Shown here one piece after another: positions 35,481 to 42,726 of a stretch of DNA of 42,726 nucleotides. A program made the translations under genes and the position numbers. The stretch comes from Rugosimonospora africana (lineage in GTDB: Bacteria > Actinomycetota > Actinomycetes > Mycobacteriales > Micromonosporaceae): positions 1-42,726 of the forward strand of contig NZ_BONZ01000071.1 of NCBI RefSeq assembly GCF_016862975.1. The letters are read 5' to 3'. Within the stretch, counting starts at the first letter, position 1. Every line of letters starts with the position of its first letter. The notes beneath the pieces were generated by a model, which saw only the letters and a program-made list of their open reading frames with translations, was not told where the DNA came from and searched no databases.

Positions 35481-35852
35481 TCCTGGCCACCCCCCGACGA
35501 CGCCGTTGACACAACCATTTCTGAGTACACAGGGTTCATCAATCAACACCGAGCGTAACAGCGGACTCGGCGGGCTTATGGCATCTTCCTCGTAATCTGC
35601 CCGATCAGTCCGGCACGCGCGCGACGGCCACGAACACCGCCAGCCGGCGCAGACCGGCAGGCAGGCTGCCTGATCGCCATCGGCACCCGCGAACCCGCAC
35701 CGGGCGCCGGCGGCCCGCAGCGGGTGCCATCGGGCCTCGCGCGGTCCCGCGGCGCAGAGACCCCCGACTTCACCCTCCCGGTGTGAGGCCCGGTCACTCG
35801 GTGTCCGGTGATGGTGAATCCATGCTTTCCGCGGCACGGGATGGGGCGAGCG
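35481..35852. other. Divergent gene-free interval
   Basis: 372 bp between the 52-aa minus-strand gene and the SCP2-like plus-strand gene. It has an AT-richer patch at 35505-35600 (TTGACACAACC, TTCATCAATCAACACC) where promoters are likely, but no -10/-35 pair is convincing. No RNA gene is recognised. Confidence 0.45.
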
Positions 35853-36326
35853 ATGACGAGTGCGACCGAGGCGTTCTTCGAAGGGCTGGCCAGACGGGCG
35901 CACGAGCCCCTTCTGGAGAAAGTGAGCGGATGCGTGCGGGTCGACCTGGATCGGGGAAAGAGCGTCGACCACTGGTTCGTCACCATCCGGCGTGGTGACG
36001 TCACCGTCGAGCGCGAGGGTGGGGAGCCGAGTACGGTCTTCTACGCCCCGGCGCCCGTCTTCGAGAAGATGGCCGCCGGCGAGATGAACGCGATGGCGGC
36101 GCTGCTGCGCGGCGAGGCGGCCGCCAGTGGCGACCTGGAGCTGGCCGTTCTGCTTCAGCGACTGCTGCCCGGACCACCGACGTCCACCGGCCCCCGCAAC
36201 CTCGCCCGCAGCGCGGCGGCGAACCCGGACAACGTGAAGCGCGGCCATCCCCGGGTCAGCGCCGGGTACCCGACCTCCCATGGGTTGACCGTCGACCCGA
36301 CAGCGGCCCGCGCCGAGGAGAGGTGA
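35853..36326 (+). CDS. SCP2-like sterol-carrier-fold protein
   Basis: 157 aa. The first 110 residues look like an SCP2 domain (CVRVDLDRGKSVDHWFVTIRRGDVTVERE, then PAPVFEKMAAGEMNAMAALLRGEAAASGDLELAVLLQRLLPG), a hydrophobic-ligand-binding fold. The last 45 residues are Pro/Arg/Ala-rich with no recognised motif. ATG 35853 fits the domain start; the longer frame (35808) is not supported. The stop is 3 bp before the glucosidase ATG and its 3' end contains that gene's SD (GAGGAGAGG), so the two form an operon. The ligand is unknown. Confidence 0.78.
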   Translation: MTSATEAFFEGLARRAHEPLLEKVSGCVRVDLDRGKSVDHWFVTIRRGDVTVEREGGEPSTVFYAPAPVFEKMAAGEMNAMAALLRGEAAASGDLELAVLLQRLLPGPPTSTGPRNLARSAAANPDNVKRGHPRVSAGYPTSHGLTVDPTAARAEER

Positions 36327-36329
36327 GCC

Positions 36330-38435
36330 ATGAGCGAGACGTCCGTAAACATCCTTGACGGCAACACCTTCGTGGTCAGCGACACCAGCGGCGACATCGA
36401 GGCATCCCCGTCGGAGCCGACCGGCATGTTCTCCTACGACACCCGTTTCCTGTCAACCTGGGTGATGACCATCAACGGCGAGCGGCTCAGCCCGCTGTCC
36501 ATCGACGACCTGCACTACTTTCAGACCCGCTTCTTCCTCGTGCCCGGCCCCGGAACGGTGTACTCCGACAACAAGTTGTCGGTGGTCCGCAAGCGCACCG
36601 TATGCGAGGGCTTCCACGAGGTGCTGACCGTGTTCAACCACGGCGACGAAGCGGTCGACCTCAGCATCCACCTGGAGGTCGGCTCCGATTTCGCCGACCT
36701 CTTCGAGGTCAAGGACGCACTGACCAAGAAGGGCAAGTACAGCGCGACGGTCGAGCCGGAGCGGCTGATCCTCGGGTACGAGCGGCAGACGTACAACCGG
36801 CAGACCATCATCAGCACGTCCCGGGATGCGAAGCTCGACAAGCAGGGCATCACCTTCAAGTTCAGGGTCGAACCGGACGGCAGGTGGGAGACCGAGATCC
36901 AGGTGGACGCGGACATCCGCGGCTTGGGCGGTCGCGAGGTGCACATCGGGCACGCCTGGGGCAGCGGGCGCAGCCGCAGCATGCCGGAGATGGTGCAGGA
37001 TCTGGAGAAGTGGGTCGGTCAGGCGCCCCGCCTGGAGTGTGACTGGGACCCGCTCAAGCGCACCTACCGGCGCAGCCTGATCGACCTGGCCTCACTGCGG
37101 TTCTCCCCCACCATCGCGCGCAGCCGGGCGCTGCCGTCCGCGGGCCTGCCCTGGTTCATGACGATGTTCGGCCGGGACAGCATCCTGACCAGCCTGCAGA
37201 CGCTGGCGTTCACGCCGGAACTGGCGGCGACCACGCTGACCGTGCTCGGCGAGTGGCAGGGCAGCCGGCTGGACGACTTCCGCGACGAGGAGCCGGGGAA
37301 GATCCCGCACGAGTTGCGGTACGGGGAGATGACCGCGTTCGAGGAGCGGCCGCACTCCCCGTACTACGGGACCGCCGACGCCACCCCGCTGTTCGTGATC
37401 CTGATGGACGAGTACGAGCGGTGGACCGGCGACACGGCGTTGGTCAAGCGGATGGAGTACGAGGCTCGGGCGGCGTTGAACTGGATCGACGAGTACGCCG
37501 ATCTCATGGGCAACGGCTATATCTCCTACCAGCGCCGCAACGAGGACAGCGGACTGGAGAACCAGTGCTGGAAGGACTCCTGGGACGCGCTGTCCTACCG
37601 CGACGGCAGCATGCCGGGGTACCCGCGGGCGACTTGCGAGCTGCAGGGCTACGCGTACGACGCGAAGATTCGCGGCGCCCGGCTGGCCCGGGAGTTCTGG
37701 AACGATCCGGCGCTGGCCAGCCGGCTGGAGACCGAGGCGGCCGACCTCAAGCGGCGGTTCAACGAGGACTTCTGGGTGGAGGACGGGGAGTACTTCGCGC
37801 TGGCCCTGGACGGTGACGGGCGCAAGGTCGACACCCTGTCGTCGAACATCGGCCACCTGCTGTGGAGCGGCATCGTGGAGCCGGCCAAGGCCAGCTCGCT
37901 GGTCCGGCATCTGATGGGACCGCGGCTGTTCTGCGGCTGGGGCATCCGTACCCTGGCCGAGGGCGAGGTCCGGTACAACCCGATCGGGTACCACGTGGGT
38001 ACCGTCTGGCCGTTCGACAACTCGTTCATCGCCTGGGGACTGCGCCGGTACGGGTTCAGGGACGAGGCGGCCCGGGTCGCGGCCGGTGTCCTGGACGCGG
38101 CCGAGTTCTTCAACGGGCGGCTGCCCGAGGCGTTCGCCGGGTACCGCCGCGAAGAGACCATGTACCCGGTGCAGTACCCGACCGCGTGTAGCCCGCAAGC
38201 CTGGTCGACCGGCGCACCGATGCTGCTCATCCAGGTCATGCTCGGGCTGGAGCCGGTGGGCGATCACCTGGTGGTCGAGCCGGTGCTGCCCGAGGGGATC
38301 GGCCACATGGAACTGCTCGACATCCCGGGCCGGTGGGGCCACCTCGACGCGTTCGCGCGGGGCCGGGTCTCGGTGGGCCAGGCCGGCCTGCGCGCGCAGC
38401 TGGGGGTCACCCTGCCGGAGATCTCCCGGCGCTGA
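36330..38435 (+). CDS. Amylo-alpha-1,6-glucosidase / glycogen-debranching-type hydrolase
   Basis: 701 aa. The N-terminal beta-sandwich (FSYDTRFLSTWVMTINGERL, residues about 1-215) is the glycogen-debranching N-terminal domain. The (alpha/alpha)6 barrel holds GLPWFMTMFGRDSILTSLQTL, YYGTADATPLFV, NQCWKDSWDALSY and YNPIGYHVGTVWPFDNSFIAWG, the usual active-site segments. Members trim alpha-1,6 branches or short glucans, but the substrate of this cytosolic branch is not proven. It is coupled to the SCP2-like gene. A 12-bp perfect hairpin follows. Confidence 0.87.
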   Translation: MSETSVNILDGNTFVVSDTSGDIEASPSEPTGMFSYDTRFLSTWVMTINGERLSPLSIDDLHYFQTRFFLVPGPGTVYSDNKLSVVRKRTVCEGFHEVLTVFNHGDEAVDLSIHLEVGSDFADLFEVKDALTKKGKYSATVEPERLILGYERQTYNRQTIISTSRDAKLDKQGITFKFRVEPDGRWETEIQVDADIRGLGGREVHIGHAWGSGRSRSMPEMVQDLEKWVGQAPRLECDWDPLKRTYRRSLIDLASLRFSPTIARSRALPSAGLPWFMTMFGRDSILTSLQTLAFTPELAATTLTVLGEWQGSRLDDFRDEEPGKIPHELRYGEMTAFEERPHSPYYGTADATPLFVILMDEYERWTGDTALVKRMEYEARAALNWIDEYADLMGNGYISYQRRNEDSGLENQCWKDSWDALSYRDGSMPGYPRATCELQGYAYDAKIRGARLAREFWNDPALASRLETEAADLKRRFNEDFWVEDGEYFALALDGDGRKVDTLSSNIGHLLWSGIVEPAKASSLVRHLMGPRLFCGWGIRTLAEGEVRYNPIGYHVGTVWPFDNSFIAWGLRRYGFRDEAARVAAGVLDAAEFFNGRLPEAFAGYRREETMYPVQYPTACSPQAWSTGAPMLLIQVMLGLEPVGDHLVVEPVLPEGIGHMELLDIPGRWGHLDAFARGRVSVGQAGLRAQLGVTLPEISRR

Positions 38436-38455
38436 CCCGTACCGCCCGTAGGACC

Positions 38456-38485
38456 CCGCCCGCCGTCGCCGCAGACGGCGGGCGG
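38456..38485 (+). terminator. Terminator after the glucosidase gene
   Basis: Perfect 12-bp stem CCGCCCGCCGTC (38456-38467) and GACGGCGGGCGG (38474-38485), 6-nt loop, no U tract. It may serve both convergent genes. Confidence 0.75.
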
Positions 38486-38502
38486 TCCATGTGCGCCGCG
38501 CC

Positions 38503-40038
38503 TCAGGCTGAGCCGTTACGAGCGGGTACCGCCACCCGCGAGCCCTCCCGGTTCCAGCTCTGTACGTAGGTGGCCGCGGTGATCCGGTCGAGGTCGTCGA
38601 GGTCCAGCACGTCGGCGACCAGTTCCACGAGTGAGCTCTCGTCCCGCTCGTCGCCGGCCTGCACGTGCCGGTCCAGCGTGCCGTGCACCAGGCTGCGCAG
38701 CGCCCCTTCCCGGCGCGCGCGTCCACCGGTGGACTCGCTGGGGGGCGGCAGCGTGTCCGCCAGCGGACCGGTCACCGGGGCGGCCGGGGCGCCTTCCAAC
38801 GCCGGAGCATCCGCAGCCGGCGCCGTCCTCACCGGGGCCGAGCCGCGCTGGCTGCCGGTAGAGCGGCGGGTGCGCTCCCGGCGCGCCGGCTCCTCCGAGG
38901 GGCCCGACCCCGGCTCGGACTGCCGACCCAGCCCGAGTTCCTCCAGGCTCCGGTACAGGGACGAGTCGAAGACGGTACCCGGCTCCACCCTCGCCACGGC
39001 CCGGGCCTGCGGCCCGATCACCGGGCTCTCGATGGTCGGGCTGTCGATGGCACGCGCGTTCCCGGCCGGCGCCGGGGCGTCATCCAGAGCCAGGGCGTCA
39101 TCCAGCACCGGAGCATCGGTGGCCGGCGGAGCGTCGATGGCCGGCGCGGTCGCCGTCGTCGCCGCCGCCTCGGGCGCCGGCTGCGCTTGCGCCGGTCGCA
39201 CGGGTGCGGCCGGCGCCGGGAGCGCCCCCGAGTCCAGTCCGAGTCGAGCCGGTGCCAGATCCGCCGCGATGAGGGCGGTCAGGCCGTCGTAGTCCGCGCC
39301 CTCGGCCAGCCGGGTCGCGATCTCGTCGAGGTCGTACACGGCGATGGCGATGTCCGCCGTGTTCGGGTCGACCGCCCCCCGGATTTTGCGGTGCAACACC
39401 TTCGAGATCGCCGCCTGCCGGCGCTCCCGCCGGACCTCCGCCCGCGCCGCGGTGAGCGAGTCGTACAAACCCAGCCGGGGGTCGGCCTTGGCCATGCTCT
39501 TCGCCCGGTGGGTGAGCCACGGATGGCGCAGCCAGTGCTCGACGACCTCGTAGGCCGGGGTGGTCGGCGGCAGGTCGCCCTTGGCGCGCAGCCGGTCCCG
39601 GCGCTGGTTTTCGGTGTGCATCAGCCAGACCAGGTAGCCGAGCGCGGACATGCCGGCGAAGAACCCGCCCAGCAGGTGATTGGCGTGCGCGAGCCAGTTG
39701 AACGCCACCGCGCCCGCGGCGATGGCCACGGACAGCAGCCGGGAGGCAACCGCCCGTTCACCGAGCCGGCGGCGTACGTCGGCGTTCGCGAGCACCACGA
39801 TCCCGCCCAGCTCCAGCGCGGCGACCGCAGGTACGGCGGCGGCCAGCGGGATGCCCAACGTCTCCACGGCTCCGGACACCTGCCCGGCCAGCGCGACGAT
39901 GAGTACCACGAAGTAGAAGCCCTGGCGCATGACGGAGGTGCGCCGCACGGTGCGCTGCAGGTGCGCGTCCATCTCCGTTTCGGCCACCGGCATGTCGGAC
40001 CGGCGGCCCGGCGGCGCGTGGTTCGGAATCCCGGTCAC
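38503..40038 (-). CDS. Four-helix DUF2637-like membrane protein with long disordered tail
   Basis: 511 aa. After about 35 residues come four helices (FYFVVLIVALAGQVSG, AAAVPAVAALELGGIVVLA, VASRLLSVAIAAGAVAFNWL, LLGGFFAGMSALGYLVWLM), in the layout of DUF2637/SpdB-like proteins of actinomycetes. A basic cytoplasmic segment (VEHWLRHPWLTHRAKSMAKADPRLGLYDSL) and about 250 residues rich in Ala, Pro and Asp follow. Relatives occur in plasmid-transfer regions and also on chromosomes. GTG 40038 overlaps the RHH stop (GTGA), so they are translationally coupled. The function is not known. Confidence 0.7.
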   Translation of the reverse strand: MTGIPNHAPPGRRSDMPVAETEMDAHLQRTVRRTSVMRQGFYFVVLIVALAGQVSGAVETLGIPLAAAVPAVAALELGGIVVLANADVRRRLGERAVASRLLSVAIAAGAVAFNWLAHANHLLGGFFAGMSALGYLVWLMHTENQRRDRLRAKGDLPPTTPAYEVVEHWLRHPWLTHRAKSMAKADPRLGLYDSLTAARAEVRRERRQAAISKVLHRKIRGAVDPNTADIAIAVYDLDEIATRLAEGADYDGLTALIAADLAPARLGLDSGALPAPAAPVRPAQAQPAPEAAATTATAPAIDAPPATDAPVLDDALALDDAPAPAGNARAIDSPTIESPVIGPQARAVARVEPGTVFDSSLYRSLEELGLGRQSEPGSGPSEEPARRERTRRSTGSQRGSAPVRTAPAADAPALEGAPAAPVTGPLADTLPPPSESTGGRARREGALRSLVHGTLDRHVQAGDERDESSLVELVADVLDLDDLDRITAATYVQSWNREGSRVAVPARNGSA

Positions 40039-40268
40039 CGCGTCACTCCCCGGTGTCCGGCGACGCTGTTGCCCGCGGGCAGCGGGTAGCCGCGCGCCGC
40101 CAGGAACTCGACCAGCGCCAGGTCGACCGAATTCTGCACGGTGGTGTCGTTGTCGTTGACGAACCGCTGGAGCAACTGCTCAACCTCCACCCGTACCCTC
40201 GTGTTGAGCTGCACTCTCGGCCAGCGCGACCGCCGCGCCGGCATCTCGGGTCCGGTTACCCGTTCCAC
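40035..40268 (-). CDS. Ribbon-helix-helix DNA-binding protein
   Basis: 77 aa. WPRVQLNTRVRVEVEQLLQRFVNDNDTTVQNSVDLALVEFLAARG reads as a beta-strand, helix, turn, helix: the RHH (CopG/Arc-like) fold that binds DNA as a dimer. GTG 40268 has GAGGAG at 5 nt. Immediately upstream are three GCTAGC palindromes at 12-bp spacing, a likely operator. It is coupled (GTGA) to the membrane protein. I favour an autoregulator or partition-type protein; an antitoxin is unlikely because the partner is a polytopic membrane protein. Confidence 0.8.
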   Translation of the reverse strand: MERVTGPEMPARRSRWPRVQLNTRVRVEVEQLLQRFVNDNDTTVQNSVDLALVEFLAARGYPLPAGNSVAGHRGVTR

Positions 40269-40280
40269 GCTCACTCCTCG

Positions 40281-40310
40281 GCTAGCCGAATTGCTAGCCG
40301 AGACGCTAGC
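40281..40310. promoter_or_regulatory. Triple GCTAGC operator
   Basis: GCTAGC occurs at 40281-40286, 40293-40298 and 40305-40310, each exactly 12 bp after the one before. The nearest is 12 bp from the RHH start codon. The array overlaps the SD-proximal leader and probable promoter (TAGCGT on the minus strand). Confidence 0.8.
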
Positions 40311-40350
40311 AAGCCTCGCTTTCGCCCCATCAAGGGACACGCCGCCCCGC

Positions 40351-40400
40351 GTCGGACGCGCCGAACCAGACTGGTCGTCCGACTGGTCTGGGTCGCCGCC
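40351..40400 (+). repeat. Dispersed hairpin repeat, copy 4 (rearranged halves)
   Basis: A right half (GACGCGCCGAACCAGACTGGTCG, split here as 40355-40377) is followed by a left half (GACTGGTCTGGGTCG, 40381-40395). The order of the halves is swapped relative to copies 1-3, as expected if it is the junction of two tandem units. It lies in the divergent gap between the RHH and F420-type genes. Confidence 0.7.
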
Positions 40401-40412
40401 ACCCTGGATTCG

Positions 40413-40418
40413 TAGAGT
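40413..40418 (+). promoter_or_regulatory. Possible -10 box of the PPOX gene
   Basis: TAGAGT is 6 nt before the ATG, but the spacer itself is GGAGGT, an SD-like sequence, so a leaderless start and a normal start compete here. Confidence 0.35.
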
Positions 40419-40424
40419 GGAGGT

Positions 40425-40892
40425 ATGCCACGCACCATCGCGACCACCACCCACATCGACCGCGACCACCTCGTCGAATTCCTCTCCACCCGGCACCGCG
40501 CGATCCTGTCCACCACCCGCGCCGACGGCCGTCCGCAATTCTCGCCGTTGACGTGCGGCGTGGACACCGCCGGGCGCATCGTCATCTCGACGTACCCGGA
40601 GCGGGCAAAGGTTACCAACGCACGCCGTGACCCCCGGGTGTCGCTGTGCGTGCTGTCCGATGACTGGAACGGCCCGTGGGTCCAGGTCGACGGCCGCGCC
40701 GAGGTCCTCGACCTGCCCGAGGCACTGGAGCCACTGGTCGAATACTTCCGGTGCATCTCCGGCGAGCACCCGAACTGGGACGAGTACCGGGAGGCGATGC
40801 GCAAGCAGGGCAAGTCGCTGATCCGGGTCACCATCGACAGGTGGGGCCCGATCGCGACGGGCGGGTTCCCGGCACGGCTCGCCGACGACTGA
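40425..40892 (+). CDS. PPOX-class F420-dependent oxidoreductase
   Basis: 155 aa split-barrel flavin/deazaflavin-binding protein. LVEFLSTRHRAILSTTRADGRPQFSPLTCGVDTAGRIVISTYPERAKVTNARRDPRVSLCVL is the signature N-terminal barrel of the PPOX/FDOR group in which F420 is preferred over FMN; the RAKVTNARRDPRV loop contacts the phosphate tail. Substrate unknown; relatives reduce quinones, aflatoxin-like lactones or biliverdin. The npdG gene at 31235 can supply reduced F420. A perfect 11-bp hairpin follows at 40933. Confidence 0.85.
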   Translation: MPRTIATTTHIDRDHLVEFLSTRHRAILSTTRADGRPQFSPLTCGVDTAGRIVISTYPERAKVTNARRDPRVSLCVLSDDWNGPWVQVDGRAEVLDLPEALEPLVEYFRCISGEHPNWDEYREAMRKQGKSLIRVTIDRWGPIATGGFPARLADD

Positions 40893-40932
40893 TCCCAGCG
40901 GGGCGCGCTCCTCGGGGCCGTCACACGCCTTC

Positions 40933-40960
40933 GGCCGGCCCGGATTCTCCCGGGCCGGCC
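40933..40960 (+). terminator. Terminator after the PPOX gene
   Basis: GGCCGGCCCGG (40933-40943), 6-nt loop ATTCTC, CCGGGCCGGCC (40950-40960), then TTCTCC. The 11-bp stem is perfect. Confidence 0.8.
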
Positions 40961-41199
40961 TTCTCCGTCTCCGGGCACCGCGGCCAGGCACGCCCGCCGC
41001 GTGGCGGTCACCGCAGACACCGCGGGCACACACACGCCCGCCGCCCGGCGGTCGCCGCGGCCCGTCGCGGGCACACCCGCCCGCCGCTGGGCACCCGAAA
41101 AGCCGGGCGGCCTCGCGCTACGCCCGGCAAGCCAGCGCGGTGTGTCCTCGATGGACAGTGCGCGACACCCTCTCGAAGTGACGCGAAAAGACCCGCGAC

Positions 41200-41243
41200 A
41201 TTACCTAATTCATGGTTTAAAATATGACCCTTATTTAATGCGT
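41200..41243 (+). promoter_or_regulatory. AT-rich promoter region of the ROK gene
   Basis: CATTACCTAATTCATGG, GTTTAAAATATG and CTTATTTAATGCG make a roughly 40-bp AT-rich block in otherwise very GC-rich DNA. TAAAAT (41217-41222) and TATTTA (about 41231) are both -10 candidates. It ends about 85 nt before the ROK start, leaving a sizeable leader. Confidence 0.5.
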
Positions 41244-41321
41244 GAGGCATGCTGTAGTCAAGACTGCCGTCCGGACGCACAGGTGTGCTGGTGAGGACGA
41301 GATTCGGAGAGATGGAAGGCG

Positions 41322-42605
41322 ATGGAATCTAAGCGCACCACGGTCCGCGACCTGCGCCGCCACAACCGGGCGGCGCTGCTGTCGAAGCTGTTCTTCGACG
41401 GTCCGCTCAGCCGCCACGAGCTGAGCCATCTCACCGGCCTGAGCGCGGCCACGGTGAGTAACGTTACCGCCGAACTCGTCGAGGAACGGCTGATCGTCGA
41501 GGCCGGCCTGGTCGAGTCGGACGGCGGCCGGCCGCGCGTCCTGCTCCGCGTCGATCCGCTCTACGGGCACGTCATCGGCATCGACGTCGGCGAGACCGGC
41601 GTCAAGGTGGAGCTGTACGACCTCGCCATGACCCGACTGGCCACTGTGGACCACCCGCTGTCCGGGCCGCGACCCGATCCGGCCACCATCGTCATGCAGA
41701 TCGCCTCGGGCCTGCGCGAGGTCATCGCGCAGGCGGGCATCGAGGAGCGCAGCGTCCTGGGCGTGGGCATCGGTCTCCCCGGCACGGTCGAGCAGGGCCG
41801 CTCCGTGCTCGTTCACGCCCAGACCATCGGCTGGGACGCGGTCGAGCTGGAGGACATGCTCCGGGCCAGCGGCATCGAGCTACCGCTGTACTTCGAGAAC
41901 GGCGCGAAGACACAGGGACAGGCCGAGATGTGGTTCGGCGCCGGGCGTGGCGCCCGGCACGCGGTGATCGTCCTGGTCGGTTCGGGCGTGGGCGCCGCGG
42001 TCATCACCCACGGGAGCACCTACCGGGGCACCACGAGCAGCGCCGGGGAGTGGGGGCACACCACCATCATGTACGGCGGCCGGCCGTGCCGGTGCGGCTC
42101 GCACGGCTGCCTGGAGGCGTACGTCGGGGCGGAGGGCATCCTGGACCGGTACCGGCAGGCCCGGTCGGGCCGCGCCGTACCCGGCGACGACGAACAGTCC
42201 AGCGTCGACGCGCTTCTGGCCGCTGCCGGACGGTCGAAGACGGCCGCCCGGGTGCTCGACGAGACGGCCGGCTTCCTGGGCGCCGGCATCGCGAACCTGA
42301 TCAACCTGTTCAACCCCGAGCGCATCGTGCTCGGCGGCTGGGCGGGCCTGGCGCTGGGCGGCCAGCTGATGCCCCAGATCCGGGAGGCGGCCGCGGCGCA
42401 CGCGCTACGCCACCCGCTCGGCCAGACCTCCATCGAGCTGTGCCAACTGGGCCCGGACGCGGTCGCGTTCGGCGCCGCGACGCTGCCGGTGGCGGCACTG
42501 CTCACGGAGGGCGGCCGGCCGCGCGAGGGCCGGCGAACAACGACCACCTACCCGGGCGCCGACCTGCCCACCCAACGCCCCCGGATGAGCACCACCCCGG
42601 CCTGA
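41322..42605 (+). CDS. ROK-family transcriptional regulator
   Basis: 427 aa. A winged HTH at residues about 8-65 (HNRAALLSKLFFDGPLSRHELSHLTGLSAATVSNVTAELVEERLIVEAG) precedes the ROK sugar-kinase fold: GIDVGETGVKVELYDL, GVGIGLPGTVEQG, and the zinc-binding consensus CRCGSHGCLEAYVG. It follows the NagC/XylR pattern of sugar-responsive repressors. The last 35 residues are a Pro/Thr/Arg-rich tail. It lies at the window edge, so its target (often a sugar ABC or kinase operon) is not visible. ATG 41322 is weakly supported by GGAGAGATGGAAGG upstream. Confidence 0.9.
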   Translation: MESKRTTVRDLRRHNRAALLSKLFFDGPLSRHELSHLTGLSAATVSNVTAELVEERLIVEAGLVESDGGRPRVLLRVDPLYGHVIGIDVGETGVKVELYDLAMTRLATVDHPLSGPRPDPATIVMQIASGLREVIAQAGIEERSVLGVGIGLPGTVEQGRSVLVHAQTIGWDAVELEDMLRASGIELPLYFENGAKTQGQAEMWFGAGRGARHAVIVLVGSGVGAAVITHGSTYRGTTSSAGEWGHTTIMYGGRPCRCGSHGCLEAYVGAEGILDRYRQARSGRAVPGDDEQSSVDALLAAAGRSKTAARVLDETAGFLGAGIANLINLFNPERIVLGGWAGLALGGQLMPQIREAAAAHALRHPLGQTSIELCQLGPDAVAFGAATLPVAALLTEGGRPREGRRTTTTYPGADLPTQRPRMSTTPA

Positions 42606-42618
42606 CACATCCGCCGCC

Positions 42619-42653
42619 GGCCGGCCCGCGTCCAGCCTGGACGCGGGCCGGCC
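42619..42653 (+). terminator. Terminator after the ROK gene
   Basis: Perfect 15-bp stem: GGCCGGCCCGCGTCC (42619-42633), 5-nt loop AGCCT, and GGACGCGGGCCGGCC (42639-42653). It lacks a U tract but is the strongest hairpin in the window. Confidence 0.85.
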
Positions 42654-42726
42654 CACGTGTAGGCCGAACCGGCCGGCCCATCGGCAGGGCCGGACCGGCC
42701 GGCGGGGGGACCGGGATCCCTACTCA

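Larger units (their letters stand above)
40893..41321. other. Gene-free interval upstream of the ROK gene
   Basis: 429 bp. It starts with a terminator hairpin (40933-40960), continues with a Pro/Arg-type low-complexity GC tract to about 41150, then becomes AT-rich at 41190-41245. That last part probably holds the ROK promoter. Confidence 0.55.

Noticed and set aside
35322-36281. 319-aa minus-strand frame
   Set aside because: Only its last 52 codons look like a protein (small membrane peptide); the rest is antisense to the SCP2-like gene and intergenic DNA.

Overview
High-GC DNA with GTG/TTG starts and typical actinobacterial families (LipB/LipA, GlnA/GlnE, DUF4191, RDD proteins, two F420-linked oxidoreductases, an ECF41-type sigma factor, a Lys/Ala/Thr histone-like protein). 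The content suggests a chromosomal segment of an actinomycete, perhaps Micromonosporaceae; the family-level placement is a guess from gene content. No CRISPR array, tRNA, rRNA, prophage or transposase was seen. About 36 protein genes were called. Many are leaderless: a TANNNT box lies 6-8 nt before the start codon and there is no Shine-Dalgarno (SD) sequence.

Layout. 1-11.4 kb is a lipoate region: the 3' part of the 2-oxo acid dehydrogenase E2 (sucB-like, carrying the lipoyl-lysine), a TIGR01777 epimerase, a GT-C-like membrane protein, an MMPL transporter, lipB, a Clp-N/HTH putative regulator, an archaeal-type aspartyl-tRNA synthetase, lipA and a DUF4191 protein. LipB and LipA install the cofactor that the E2 needs. 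11.4-21.5 kb holds glutamine metabolism (glnA1, glnE and a class I amidotransferase) together with RDD, DoxX and penicillin-acylase-like proteins. 21.5-26.5 kb has an LD-carboxypeptidase, an epimerase-ECF41 sigma module, and a VOC protein with a WYL regulator and a GNAT enzyme. 26.5-32 kb has a second glutamine synthetase, nadE, panB and an F420:NADP reductase. 32-36 kb has minisatellites, the histone-like gene, a 67-aa protein, a stand-alone LigD-type polymerase and a 52-aa membrane protein. 36-42.7 kb has an SCP2-like protein with a glycogen-debranching-type glucosidase, a ribbon-helix-helix (RHH) protein with a four-helix membrane protein, an F420-type oxidoreductase and a ROK regulator.

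Most interesting signals. (1) A T-box riboswitch on the minus strand upstream of the second-type AspRS gene. It has an AGTA/GAA specifier loop presenting GAC (Asp), a TGGC T-box bulge matching a G73 tRNA, and a CCACACC strand that can pair either with the T-box or with the SD, which implies translational control. (2) A perfect 27-bp palindrome over the start codon and -10 box of the Clp-N/HTH gene, with a second related site over the -35. (3) Three GCTAGC palindromes at exactly 12-bp spacing in front of the RHH gene. (4) A dispersed ~52-bp hairpin repeat at four loci. One copy is inside the T-box leader, one is fused in frame to the sigma factor tail, and two flank the epimerase-ECF41 module. 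(5) An ECF41-type promoter (TGTCACG-N17-CGTC) before that module. (6) Short tandem repeats abutting stop codons, including 13 copies of an octamer.
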